Below, in pieces: positions 14,094 through 22,962 of a DNA stretch of 27,216 nucleotides (the stretch's first letter is position 1; each line of letters begins with the position of its first letter). A program made the translations under genes and the position numbers. A model generated the notes under the pieces. The model saw nothing but the letters and a program-made list of their open reading frames with translations. It did no database searches and was not told the DNA's origin. The stretch spans positions 1 to 27,216 of the forward strand of contig JBKPCD010000223.1 of NCBI GenBank assembly GCA_046727175.1, given 5' to 3'. This DNA is from JBKPCD01 sp046727175 (GTDB taxonomy: Bacteria > Acidobacteriota > Vicinamibacteria > Vicinamibacterales > 2-12-FULL-66-21).

Positions 14094-15650
14094 ATGCGCG
14101 CAACACTCCCCACCGACACTTCACGATCGATGCGATTCGCCGACTACGACCCGGGGGACTTCTACGATGAGATGTTCGAGGCGAATCACGATCCCAGGCC
14201 GGGTGCGAAAGCCTTGAGCCATCTGATCGACACGCTTCCCGAAGGCGAGCTCCTTCGCCGCCAGCAGTCGGCGGAGCGCGCGCTGCTGCACATGGGCATC
14301 ACGTTCAACGTGTACGGCGATCGCGCCGGCACGGAGCGAATCTTTCCGTTCGATCTCGTTCCCCGCATCGTGTCCGCGTCCGAATGGAGCGTGATCGAGC
14401 TCGGACTCAGGCAGCGGATTCGCGCCCTCAATCTGTTCATTGCCGACATCTACGATCGGCAGTTGATCGTCAAGAACGGTGTCATCCCCTGGGACATCGT
14501 CCGCTCGGCGAAGAGCTTTCGCGAGCCGTGCGTCCAGCTCTCGCCGCCGCGCGGCATCTGGTGCCACGTCACGGGCACCGATCTGGTTCGGCACCGCGAC
14601 GGGCAGGTCTACGTGCTGGAGGACAATCTCCGGTGCCCGTCCGGCGTGTCCTACGTGCTGCAGAACCGGCTGGTCATCAAACGCACGTTTCCGCAGTTGT
14701 TCGAATCGTCCAGGATCCGCCCGGTCGACGACTACCCGAGCCGGCTGCGCGACATGCTCGAATATCTGACGCCGTCGGAGGTGGACGCGCCGCGCGTAGT
14801 CGTCCTCACACCCGGCATCTACAACTCGGCGTACTTCGAGCACTCGTTCCTCGCCCAGCAGATGGGCGTGGAAGTCGTGGAGGGCCGTGACCTCGTCGTG
14901 TCCGACGGGTTCGTCTGGATGCGTACCACGAAGGGATACGAGCGCGTCGACGTGATCTATCGGCGAGTGGACGATGACTTCCTCGATCCGACGGTGTTTC
15001 GTGCCGACTCGCTGCTTGGCGTCAGAGGTCTGATGGAGGTGTACAAAGCCGGCCGCGTGGCGCTGGCCAACGCGCCGGGCACGGGGATCGCCGACGACAA
15101 GGTCGTGTACGCGTACGTGCCGAAGATCGTCAAGTACTACCTCGACGAGGACATCATCCTCCCGAACGTGCCGACCTTCGTCTGTGCCGACGACAAGCAG
15201 CGCCGGCACGTGCTTGCGAACCTCACGGACCTCGTCGTGAAGGCCGCCAACGAGTCGGGCGGCTACGGCATGCTCGTTGGTCCGCGATCCACGCAGGAGC
15301 AGCGCGCCGAGTTCGCGAGGCGCATCGAAGCGGACCCTCGCAACTACATCGCGCAGCCGACGCTGTCGCTCTCTCGCGTGCCGACGATCGTCAACGGCGA
15401 GTTCAAGGGACGCCACGTCGATCTGCGTCCGTACATTCTGTACGGTGAAGAGATCTTCGTCCTGCCTGGCGGCCTCACGCGCGTGGCGCTCCAGGCCGGA
15501 TCCCTGGTCGTCAACTCCTCGCAAGGCGGCGGCAGCAAGGATACATGGGTGATCGCGGACGAGCAGGACGGCGACCAGACTGGTCGGCCCGGGTCAGGTC
15601 GCGGATCCGCAGTCACCGCGGGAGCGGTGGGAACGCAGGCATCATGCTGA
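14094..15650 (+). CDS. Circularly permuted ATP-grasp protein (COG2308-type), predicted peptide/amide ligase
   Basis: A 518-residue protein from ATG 14094; TTG 14085 and ATG 14130 (MRFADYDPGDFYDEMF) are alternatives. It covers the circularly permuted ATP-grasp family: GITFNVYGDRAGTERIFPFD, then VLEDNLRCPSGVSY with E176 and N178 (the metal-binding E-x-N, placed early because of the permutation), then VVKAANESGGYGMLVG with K383 and the GGYG nucleotide loop, then HVDLRPYI and FVLPGGLTRVAL. All key residues appear intact. ATP-grasp enzymes join a carboxylate to an amine through an acyl phosphate; for this family the substrate is unknown, with peptide tagging or peptide synthesis suggested from comparative genomics. 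It overlaps the alpha-E gene by seven bases. Confidence 0.92.
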   Translation: MRATLPTDTSRSMRFADYDPGDFYDEMFEANHDPRPGAKALSHLIDTLPEGELLRRQQSAERALLHMGITFNVYGDRAGTERIFPFDLVPRIVSASEWSVIELGLRQRIRALNLFIADIYDRQLIVKNGVIPWDIVRSAKSFREPCVQLSPPRGIWCHVTGTDLVRHRDGQVYVLEDNLRCPSGVSYVLQNRLVIKRTFPQLFESSRIRPVDDYPSRLRDMLEYLTPSEVDAPRVVVLTPGIYNSAYFEHSFLAQQMGVEVVEGRDLVVSDGFVWMRTTKGYERVDVIYRRVDDDFLDPTVFRADSLLGVRGLMEVYKAGRVALANAPGTGIADDKVVYAYVPKIVKYYLDEDIILPNVPTFVCADDKQRRHVLANLTDLVVKAANESGGYGMLVGPRSTQEQRAEFARRIEADPRNYIAQPTLSLSRVPTIVNGEFKGRHVDLRPYILYGEEIFVLPGGLTRVALQAGSLVVNSSQGGGSKDTWVIADEQDGDQTGRPGSGRGSAVTAGAVGTQASC

Positions 15651-16651
15651 GTCGAGTGGCAGATTCCATCTACTGGATGGGCCGATACATCGAGCGAGCC
15701 GAGAACGTCGCGCGGTTCGTCGACGTCACGCTGAACCTGATGCTCGACATGCCCGTCGGCTCCGTGCAGCAGTGGCAGCCGCTCGTCGACACCACGGGGG
15801 ACGCACAGGAATTCGCGCGCCGATACGGCGCCGCCACGCAGCAGAGCGTGATTCAGTTCCTCACCTTCGATACGGAAAACCCCAACTCGATCCGCTCGTG
15901 CCTCCGGGCCGCACGTGAGAACGCGCGATCGGTCCGCGAAGTGATCTCGTCGGAAATGTGGGAGCAGCTGAATGAGTTTTACCTGATGGTGAACGCGGCC
16001 GCACTCGACCGCGACAACATGACCGATCCGCAGGAGCTCTTTGCCTCGGTGAAGATGTCGAGCCACGAGCTCGCCGGCGTGACCGACGCAACGATGACCC
16101 ACAACGAAGGGTGGCACTTCTGTCGCCTGGGCCGGCATCTCGAGCGCGCGGACAAGACATCGCGCATTCTCGACGTGAAGTACTTCCTGCTGCTGCCGAC
16201 GGTTGCCGACGTCGGGACGACGTTCGAGGACATTCAGTGGGCGGCCGTGCTACGGTCCGCGAGCGCCTTCGAGATGTATCGGAAGCGCCACGGGCGACTC
16301 GCGCCGGAGCGGATCGTCGAGTTCCTGCTGCTCGATCGGGAATTCCCGCGCGCGATCCAGTGCTGCCTGATAACGGCGCGCGAATCCGTTCACGCGATCT
16401 CGGGAACGCCGGAGGAAATGTTTCGCAGTTCCGTCGAGCGTCTGCTGGGGGAGCTTTGCTCGGAGCTCGCGTACGCGCAGGTCGACGAGATCATCGGCGC
16501 GGGCCTGCACCAGTATCTCGACCGGCTGCAGACCAGAATGAACCTCGTGGGTGACGGCATCTCCGGGACGTTCTTTGCGGGTCCGCGAGCCGCCACGCCG
16601 GCCCGCAGGAAAGCTCGCGGCCGGCGAATCATTTCGCATTCGAACGCCTGA
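15644..16651 (+). CDS. Alpha-E domain protein (DUF403, COG2307-type)
   Basis: A 335-residue all-helical protein starting at ATG 15644, seven bases before the end of the ATP-grasp gene, so the two are translationally coupled. The N-terminus MLSRVADSIYWMGRYIERAENVARFVDV is the family signature, with a second repeat-like motif (GWHFCRLGRHLERADKTSRI) near residues 150-170. Alpha-E proteins always travel with circularly permuted ATP-grasp and transglutaminase-like genes and are predicted to be a partner or substrate-binding subunit of the ligase; no biochemical role is established that I know of. The C-terminus is Arg/Lys-rich. A hairpin follows the stop. Confidence 0.92.
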   Translation: MLSRVADSIYWMGRYIERAENVARFVDVTLNLMLDMPVGSVQQWQPLVDTTGDAQEFARRYGAATQQSVIQFLTFDTENPNSIRSCLRAARENARSVREVISSEMWEQLNEFYLMVNAAALDRDNMTDPQELFASVKMSSHELAGVTDATMTHNEGWHFCRLGRHLERADKTSRILDVKYFLLLPTVADVGTTFEDIQWAAVLRSASAFEMYRKRHGRLAPERIVEFLLLDREFPRAIQCCLITARESVHAISGTPEEMFRSSVERLLGELCSELAYAQVDEIIGAGLHQYLDRLQTRMNLVGDGISGTFFAGPRAATPARRKARGRRIISHSNA

Positions 16652-16676
16652 CTGGCCGTCGAACAACGACGGCCGG
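16652..16676. terminator. Hairpin after the alpha-E gene
   Basis: GGCCGTCG (16654-16661) pairs with CGACGGCC (16667-16674) around an AACAA loop, extendable by two pairs. It lies one base after the stop codon. There is no T-tract, so it may attenuate rather than end transcription into the downstream transglutaminase gene. Confidence 0.5.
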
Positions 16677-16791
16677 TGAGGTTCTCGGTTCCCGGTTCCC
16701 CGTTCCAGGGTTGCGGTTCGCAGCCTGATCAGAACCGCGGAATTGGGAGGCGGGGCACCTGGCACCTTGAACCTGGAACCTGGGAACCTGA
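16677..16791 (+). repeat. GGTTCC / GGAACC word repeats before the transglutaminase-DUF2126 gene
   Basis: The left side carries GGTTCCCGGTTCC-type words, the right side the complementary GAACCTGGAACCTGGGAACC, ending two bases before the ATG at 16792. The two sides could pair in the transcript. There is no gene, and no clear ribosome binding site precedes the start codon. Confidence 0.65.
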
Positions 16792-19700
16792 ATGGCCATT
16801 CACGTCGCCCTTCGTCATCAGACGAGCTATCGCTACGACCGGCTGGTCTCGCTGGCCCCGCACATCATCCGGCTGCGGCCGGCGCCGCACTGCCGGACAC
16901 CCATCCTCGGCTACTCGCTGAAGGTGGCGCCGCGGAAGCACTTCATCAACTGGCAGCAGGATCCTCACGGCAATTACCTCGCGCGTCTCGTATTCCCCGA
17001 GCAGACGCGGGAACTGATCATCGACGTCGAGGTGATTGCCGAGATGGCGGTGCTCAATCCGTTCGACTTTTTTCTCGAGCCATCCGCGGAGGAGTTCCCC
17101 TTTTCGTACGAACCCTGGCTGGGGAAGGAGCTCGCGCCGTTTCTCGAACGGGTCGCTACGGGTCCGCTGCTTCGCGAGCTCCTGGCCGGCATCGACGTTC
17201 AGCCGCAGCGCACCGTCGACTTCCTCGTGCAGTTGAATCGCCGGATCGCGACCGACGTCAAATACATCATTCGTCTCGAGCCGGGTGTGCAGACGCCCGA
17301 AGAGACGCTGTCGATCCGAAGCGGATCGTGCCGCGACAGCGGCTGGCTGCTCGTGCAGGCGCTGCGTCATCTGGGCCTCGCGGCGAGGTTCGTCTCCGGT
17401 TACCTGATTCAGCTCACCTCTGACGTGAAAGCGCTCGACGGACCTCCAGGACCGACCGCGGACTTCACCGACCTCCACGCATGGGCCGAAGTGTACGTGC
17501 CGGGCGCGGGATGGATTGGCCTCGACCCGACTTCGGGTCTGCTCGCTGGCGAAGGTCATGTTCCGCTCGCCGCGACGCCAGACCCGCAGAGTGCGGCGCC
17601 CGTCACGGGCGCCGTCGATGAATCCGAGGTCTCGTTCACGCACGAGATGCACGTTCGGCGCATCTTCGAATCACCGCGCGTGACGAAGCCGTACACCGAT
17701 CGACAGTGGCGAGAGATCGATGGGCTCGGGTATCAGATCGACGAGGAGCTCAGAACACACGATGTCCGGCTGACGATGGGCGGCGAGCCGACGTTCGTGT
17801 CGATCGGCGACATGGACGGCGCCGAGTGGAACTTCACCGCGCTCGGACCCGCGAAACGTCACCTGGCCGGCGCGTTGATCCGACGTCTGAAGCAGCGATT
17901 CGCGCCCGGCGGTCTGCTGCACTACGGTCAGGGAAAGTGGTATCCGGGCGAATCGCTCCCACGATGGGCGCTCGCCTGCTGGTGGCGCCGCGACGGCATG
18001 CCGATCTGGGTGGACGATGGGCTGATTGCTGACGAGACGATCGCTTACGGTCATGGCGACGCCGAGGCGAAGCGATTCATCGATGCGCTGACGGAAGTGC
18101 TCGGCGTCGACAACCGCTACGTGATTCCGGCGTTCGAGGACGTCTGGCACTATCTCTGGGCGGAGCGACGGCTGCCGGTCAACGTCGATCCGTTCGAGTC
18201 GAACCTGCGTAACGAAGAAGATCGCGCGCGTCTGTCCCGCATCTTCGAGCGGGGGCTCGATCGCGTCGCGGGATATGTGCTGCCGTTGGAGAGGGTCGAG
18301 CTGACGCCGGACACTGCAGTCCGGCTGAAGCCGGACACCACAGATGACGCGAGCGGGGATCGATGGGTGAGCGGACGATGGTTCTTCCGGTCCGAGCACA
18401 TGTTCCTCATTCCTGGTGACTCGCCGATTGGGTACCGCCTGCCGCTCGATTCGCTGCCGTGGGCCGCACCCGAAGATCAGACGACGATCGAGCCTCGCGA
18501 TCCCTTCGCTCCGCTCGAGCCGCTACCGCCGCGTCAACAATTTGTTCGCACCGAGACGCGCGAGCCGAGAGCCGCCGGTCCGTTCGGTACGATGGGGCGG
18601 CCGCCGCGCGGAGAATCGGCAGCCGGCGTGATTTGCACCGCGCTCTGCGTCGAGCCACGAGACGGCCGGGTGCACGTGTTCATGCCTCCCGTCCACACGA
18701 CGGACGACTACCTCGATCTGATTGCCGCGGTGGAGCAGACCGCGGCGTTGCTGCGAATGCCGGTCATCATCGAAGGTACCCCGCCCGATCACGATCCGCG
18801 TCTCAATCACATCAAGGTGACGCCCGATCCCGGCGTGATTGAAGTCAACATGCACCCGGCGCACGGCTGGGAAGAGCTCGTCTTTCAGACGACGACGCTG
18901 TACGAGGAGGCGCGGCAGTCGCGGCTGGGTACCGAGAAGTTCATGCTCGATGGCCGTCACACCGGCACCGGCGGTGGCAACCACGTCGTGATCGGAGGGC
19001 CGACTGCGGCGGACAGTCCGATCCTTCGTCGGCCCGACATGCTCCGCAGTCTGGTCGGCTACTGGCACAACCACCCATCGCTGTCGTTCCTCTTCTCCGG
19101 CGCCTTCATCGGTCCGACGAGTCAGCATCCCCGAGTCGACGAGGGACGCAAGGATGCGATCCACGAGCTCGAGGTCGCGTTCGACCAGATTCCCGATCGC
19201 GAAAAAGCTCCACCGTGGCTCGCCGATCGCGTGTTTCGTCACCTGCTCGTCGATGTCACGGGCAACACACACCGCGCGGAGTTCTGCATCGACAAGCTGT
19301 ACGCCCCAGAAGCGAGCGGCGGACGGCAGGGGCTGGTGGAGTTTCGTGCCTTCGAAATGCCGCCGCACCCGATGATGAGCCTTTCGCAGCAGCTGCTCCT
19401 GCGCGCGCTCATCGCCCGCTTCTGGAAGATCCCGTACAATCAGCCACTCGTGCGATGGGACACGGTGCTGCACGATCGGTTCATGCTGCCGCACTTCGTC
19501 GCGGAGGACTTCCATGACGTCGTGGCGGATCTCCAGCGGGACGGATATCCGGTGCAGGCCGAATGGTTCGCGCCGCACATCGAATTCCGATTCCCCGTCT
19601 GCGGCTCGATGACGCTCCGCGGGATCCACGTTGAGTTGCGGCAGGCGCTCGAACCGTGGTACGTGCTCGGCGAGGAGCCCGGCGCCGGCGGGATGGTCCG

Positions 19701-20361
19701 ACACGTCGATTCGTCGGTCGAGCGGCTGCAGGTGAAGGTCACCGGGATGACGAGCTCGCGCCACTTCCTCACGTGCAACGAACGCTCGGTCCCGTTGCAT
19801 CCCACGGGCACCGACGGAGAGTTCGTTGCGGGCATCCGGTACCGCGCATGGCAGCCGCCGGCGTGTCTGCATCCAACAATCCCGGTGCACACGCCGCTCG
19901 TGTTCGATCTGATCGACGCATGGAACCAGCGGTCGCTCGGCGGCTGCACCTACAACGTGGCGCACCCCGGCGGTCGACACTTCGAGACGTTCCCCGTCAA
20001 CGCGTTCGAAGCGGAGAGCCGCCGTCTCGCGCGGTTCGCGGCGATTGGCCACACCCCTGGTCCGATCGTCTGCGCGCCGGAGAAGCCGCGGCCCGACAGT
20101 CCGTTGACGCTCGATCTCCGGTGTCCTGCGGTTCCCAGCGGAGCGCACCCGCACGTCCTCGGATTAGTCGCGCCGCAGGCGGGCCCCGCCGGAGCGGAGC
20201 GGGGCGAAGGGGTCGCCTCCAGCCCAGCGTGCACAGAAACGCACGCTGGGGACCCCGGACCCGCGAGCGACGTCGAAACCGGGGCCCCCACCGCGCGTTC
20301 TTCGCGCGGTGGGGTGGAATGGGGGTCCGGCGGGACGAAGTCTCCCGGTCTAAGAAATTGA
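16792..20361 (+). CDS. Transglutaminase-like protein fused to DUF2126 (putative amidoligase)
   Basis: A 1189-residue protein. Residues 1-90 are the bacterial transglutaminase N-terminal beta domain (HQTSYRYDRLVSLAPHIIRLRP). The papain-like core follows with C180 (SIRSGSCRDSGWLLV), H229 (DLHAWAEVY) and D245 (GLDPTSG), a complete triad suggesting peptidase or transamidase activity. From about 325 (VRLTMGGEPTFVSIGD) to about 1115 lies DUF2126, including GTGGGNHVVIGG and VGYWHNHPSLSFL, a family described as putative amidoligase. The last 70 or so residues are low-complexity and derive from a GC-rich hairpin element. The gene stops one base before the next start codon. The combination suggests one enzyme that both makes and trims amide bonds; the substrate is unknown. 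Confidence 0.93.
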   Translation: MAIHVALRHQTSYRYDRLVSLAPHIIRLRPAPHCRTPILGYSLKVAPRKHFINWQQDPHGNYLARLVFPEQTRELIIDVEVIAEMAVLNPFDFFLEPSAEEFPFSYEPWLGKELAPFLERVATGPLLRELLAGIDVQPQRTVDFLVQLNRRIATDVKYIIRLEPGVQTPEETLSIRSGSCRDSGWLLVQALRHLGLAARFVSGYLIQLTSDVKALDGPPGPTADFTDLHAWAEVYVPGAGWIGLDPTSGLLAGEGHVPLAATPDPQSAAPVTGAVDESEVSFTHEMHVRRIFESPRVTKPYTDRQWREIDGLGYQIDEELRTHDVRLTMGGEPTFVSIGDMDGAEWNFTALGPAKRHLAGALIRRLKQRFAPGGLLHYGQGKWYPGESLPRWALACWWRRDGMPIWVDDGLIADETIAYGHGDAEAKRFIDALTEVLGVDNRYVIPAFEDVWHYLWAERRLPVNVDPFESNLRNEEDRARLSRIFERGLDRVAGYVLPLERVELTPDTAVRLKPDTTDDASGDRWVSGRWFFRSEHMFLIPGDSPIGYRLPLDSLPWAAPEDQTTIEPRDPFAPLEPLPPRQQFVRTETREPRAAGPFGTMGRPPRGESAAGVICTALCVEPRDGRVHVFMPPVHTTDDYLDLIAAVEQTAALLRMPVIIEGTPPDHDPRLNHIKVTPDPGVIEVNMHPAHGWEELVFQTTTLYEEARQSRLGTEKFMLDGRHTGTGGGNHVVIGGPTAADSPILRRPDMLRSLVGYWHNHPSLSFLFSGAFIGPTSQHPRVDEGRKDAIHELEVAFDQIPDREKAPPWLADRVFRHLLVDVTGNTHRAEFCIDKLYAPEASGGRQGLVEFRAFEMPPHPMMSLSQQLLLRALIARFWKIPYNQPLVRWDTVLHDRFMLPHFVAEDFHDVVADLQRDGYPVQAEWFAPHIEFRFPVCGSMTLRGIHVELRQALEPWYVLGEEPGAGGMVRHVDSSVERLQVKVTGMTSSRHFLTCNERSVPLHPTGTDGEFVAGIRYRAWQPPACLHPTIPVHTPLVFDLIDAWNQRSLGGCTYNVAHPGGRHFETFPVNAFEAESRRLARFAAIGHTPGPIVCAPEKPRPDSPLTLDLRCPAVPSGAHPHVLGLVAPQAGPAGAERGEGVASSPACTETHAGDPGPASDVETGAPTARSSRGGVEWGSGGTKSPGLRN
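20160..20345. repeat. GC-rich hairpin element forming the 3' end of the DUF2126 gene
   Basis: There are two strong perfect hairpins: CCCAGCGTGC (20223-20232) with GCACGCTGGG (20241-20250), and CCCCACCGCGCG (20286-20297) with CGCGCGGTGGGG (20303-20314). Flanking CCGGACCC and GGGTCCGG words can pair around the second one. The whole piece is read through as coding sequence. Confidence 0.7.
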
Positions 20362-20362
20362 A

Positions 20363-22882
20363 ATGAGCTCTCCGACGAATACTCCGGGGGCGGCGGCCCC
20401 GTGGCGGTTCACCGTGGACTACCGTCCGATTTCAGGAGTATTCGATGAAATGATTTCAGCGCCGGGCGTGCTGCGTCCGCACTGTGAAGCGTTCGTGCGC
20501 GAGCTCGAGTCGCTTGGTCCGCACGAGTTCGCGTCGCGCCGCGATCACGCGCGGCGTGCCATCCGCGAGAACGGCGTCACCTACAACGTCTACGGCGATC
20601 CGCAGGGGGCCGATCGCCCGTGGGAGCTGGACCTCGTGCCGCTGCTCATCGCCCACGATGACTGGGCGACGCTCGAGAAAGGTCTCATCCAACGCACTCG
20701 ATTGCTCAATCTGATTCTCAGGGACATCTACGGCGCGCAGGATCTCTTGCGGCGCGGGCTGCTGCCCGCCCCGCTGGTGCTCGCGAATCCTGCGTTTCTG
20801 CGGCCCTGCCATGGCATTCGCGTGCCTCGCGATCTGTACCTGCACGTGCACGGCGTGGATCTCGCGCGGTCTCCTGACGGCGCCTGGTGTGTCCTCGCCG
20901 ACCGAACGCAGACACCATCGGGTGCCGGGTACGCGCTCGAAAACCGCCTCGTGCTGTTGCACAGCCTGCCGGAGGTCTTCCTCGCCAGCCACGTTGAGCG
21001 CCTCGCATCGTTCTTTCGCGCGCACCGCGACACGATCAGCGCGCTCGCGCCGAATCAACATCGGCCGCCGAAAGTCGTGCTGTTGACGCCTGGTCCGTCC
21101 CACGAGACGTACTTCGAGCACGCGTATCTCGCTCGATATCTCGGCCTGACGCTCGTCGAGGGTGGTGATCTGACCGTCCGCGATCGGCGCGTCTTCGTCA
21201 AGACGCTCGAAGGATTGCAGCAGGTAGACGTCATCTTCCGGCGTCTGGAGGACAGGCTCTGCGATCCGCTGGAGCTTCGTGGCGACTCGTTCATCGGCGT
21301 TGCCGGTCTGGTCGAAGCCGTGCGCGCCGGGAACGTCGTGGTGGCGAACGCGCTCGGATCGGGCGTCGTGAAGACACCCGCGTTGATCCCTTTTCTGCCT
21401 ACATTGTGCAGGGCCCTGCTCGGAGAAGACCTGCTGCTTCGATCAGTGCCGACCTGGTGGTGTGGAGATCCTTCCGGGCGACGCCACGTGGTCGATCATC
21501 TCGAGCACCTGGTGACGATGCCGGCGTTTCCGTCGAAATCCCACGAGGCGTTCTTCGGCCGAACACTCACCGGACTGCAGAGAACGGCGCTGTCGGATCG
21601 GATCCGTCTTCAGCCCGAGGAGTACGTCGCTCAAACGCACGTCGGCTTGTCGACGGCGCCCGTGTGGCACCATCATCGATTCGAGGCGTGGCCGATTGTG
21701 TTCAGGACATACGTAGCCGGCGCAGGCGATTCGTTCGTCGTGATGCCCGGCGGCTTGACCCGCGTGTCGAGCGCTCAGGATTCGCCGATCGTCTCGATGC
21801 AATTCGGAGCGAAGAGCAAAGATACCTGGGTGCTCTCGAACGGCCCTGTGGCTCCCGTGTCGCTGCTGACGTCGTCAGACCCCGTCCGGATGCAGCCTGC
21901 AACAACGGAGCTGCCCAGTCGGGTCGCCGAAAACCTGTTCTGGTTGGGCCGGTACGTCGAGCGAGCCGAGAACACCGCGAGACTGCTGCGCAGCTTCGTA
22001 TCGCGGCTGGCGGATCAGGATACGCCCGACGACGCGAAGCAGTTGTCGGCGCTGCTGCAGGTGCTGGTAACACTGCAGGTGCTGCCCGACGAGTTCGCTG
22101 GCAACGTGTGGCTGCGAAAGCTCGAAGAGGACATGCTCGACCTCATCGCGCAGCAGAGTCCGCACGCAGGTCTTCGGAGCACACTGAACGAGGTCCGCCG
22201 CATTGCTACGGTCGTACGCGATCGGTTGTCGGTCGACACCTGGAGAATCCTGAGCCTGCTCCAGCACGACGTCCGGCTGCGTCACGGACGCATCCAGTTC
22301 GAAGAGGTCCTCGCGCATCTGAATCGGATCATCACCGACCTGGCGGCATTCAGCGGCATGGAAATGGAGAACATGACGCGCGGCCACGGCTGGCGCTTCC
22401 TCAATCTCGGCCGTCGTCTCGAGCGCTCGATCAACCTGATCAGCGTGCTGCGGAGCGGTCTCGCGATCGCGCACCACGCCGGCGATGCGATCGTGGAGCC
22501 GTTGCTCGAGATTGCAGACAGCTCGCTGACGTATCGCCGCCGGTACTTCGCGCAGCCGCGCATGGTACCCGCATTGGTCTTGCTGCTTGCCGACGAAACG
22601 AACGCACGCGCACTCGCATTTCAGCTCGCGGCGGCATCCGAGCACATCGTCCACCTGCCGCGCGATCCGAGGGCGCCGTCGCCGACGCGCGAAGAACGGT
22701 TGATTGGCGACGCACGCGCGGTGTTGTCGAGCATGGAGCCGATCATGGCTGGACCGACCGCAAAAGACCAGGTCGCGACGATCGACGAACGACTGGGCGC
22801 GATCGAGGACGATCTGAAGGCGCTCTCGGATGCGATCACGTACTACTATTTCAGCCACGCGGAGCTGAGGGTGAGCGGATGA
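20363..22882 (+). CDS. Circularly permuted ATP-grasp / alpha-E fusion protein
   Basis: An 839-residue fusion. Residues about 10-510 follow the permuted ATP-grasp family (NGVTYNVYGDPQGADRPWELD, LLNLILRDIYG, KVVLLTPGPSHETYFEHAYL, FVVMPGGLTRVSS); residues about 517-839 are an alpha-E domain (LPSRVAENLFWLGRYVERAE, RGHGWRFLNLGRRLERSINL). Compared with the stand-alone paralogue in this window, the E-x-N metal motif is replaced by A179-D180-R181 and the Lys plus GGYG loop by VTMPAFPSKSHEAFFG with Met386. It may therefore be a non-catalytic or altered subunit. The start codon is one base after the previous stop, so translational coupling is likely. Confidence 0.92.
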   Translation: MSSPTNTPGAAAPWRFTVDYRPISGVFDEMISAPGVLRPHCEAFVRELESLGPHEFASRRDHARRAIRENGVTYNVYGDPQGADRPWELDLVPLLIAHDDWATLEKGLIQRTRLLNLILRDIYGAQDLLRRGLLPAPLVLANPAFLRPCHGIRVPRDLYLHVHGVDLARSPDGAWCVLADRTQTPSGAGYALENRLVLLHSLPEVFLASHVERLASFFRAHRDTISALAPNQHRPPKVVLLTPGPSHETYFEHAYLARYLGLTLVEGGDLTVRDRRVFVKTLEGLQQVDVIFRRLEDRLCDPLELRGDSFIGVAGLVEAVRAGNVVVANALGSGVVKTPALIPFLPTLCRALLGEDLLLRSVPTWWCGDPSGRRHVVDHLEHLVTMPAFPSKSHEAFFGRTLTGLQRTALSDRIRLQPEEYVAQTHVGLSTAPVWHHHRFEAWPIVFRTYVAGAGDSFVVMPGGLTRVSSAQDSPIVSMQFGAKSKDTWVLSNGPVAPVSLLTSSDPVRMQPATTELPSRVAENLFWLGRYVERAENTARLLRSFVSRLADQDTPDDAKQLSALLQVLVTLQVLPDEFAGNVWLRKLEEDMLDLIAQQSPHAGLRSTLNEVRRIATVVRDRLSVDTWRILSLLQHDVRLRHGRIQFEEVLAHLNRIITDLAAFSGMEMENMTRGHGWRFLNLGRRLERSINLISVLRSGLAIAHHAGDAIVEPLLEIADSSLTYRRRYFAQPRMVPALVLLLADETNARALAFQLAAASEHIVHLPRDPRAPSPTREERLIGDARAVLSSMEPIMAGPTAKDQVATIDERLGAIEDDLKALSDAITYYYFSHAELRVSG

Positions 22883-22962
22883 CGGTAGTTGGCTTCAGGC
22901 TCAAGGCTGTTTGGCTTTAGGCCTGCCCAAAGCCCTGAGCCCTGAGCCCAGAGCCGTTTCCG
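22883..22962 (+). repeat. Self-complementary GGCTCAAG / GCCC-AAAGCC word repeats
   Basis: The left half has GGCTTCAGGCTCAAGGC and TTTGGCTTTAGGC; the right half has GCCCAAAGCCCTGAGCCC with two further GAGCCC words, largely complementary. It fills the gap between the fusion gene and the second transglutaminase and ends seven bases before the start codon. Confidence 0.6.

Noticed and set aside
14121..15524. 467-codon minus-strand open frame inside the ATP-grasp gene
   Set aside because: Antisense shadow with Arg/Asp/Val/His-rich translation; the plus-strand ATP-grasp motifs are unambiguous.
18523..20154. 543-codon minus-strand open frame inside the DUF2126 gene
   Set aside because: Antisense shadow of a well-conserved coding region; its translation has no recognisable features.
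21406..22920. 504-codon plus-strand open frame overlapping the ATP-grasp/alpha-E fusion
   Set aside because: Arg/Ala-rich out-of-frame shadow; the alpha-E signature lies in the other frame.
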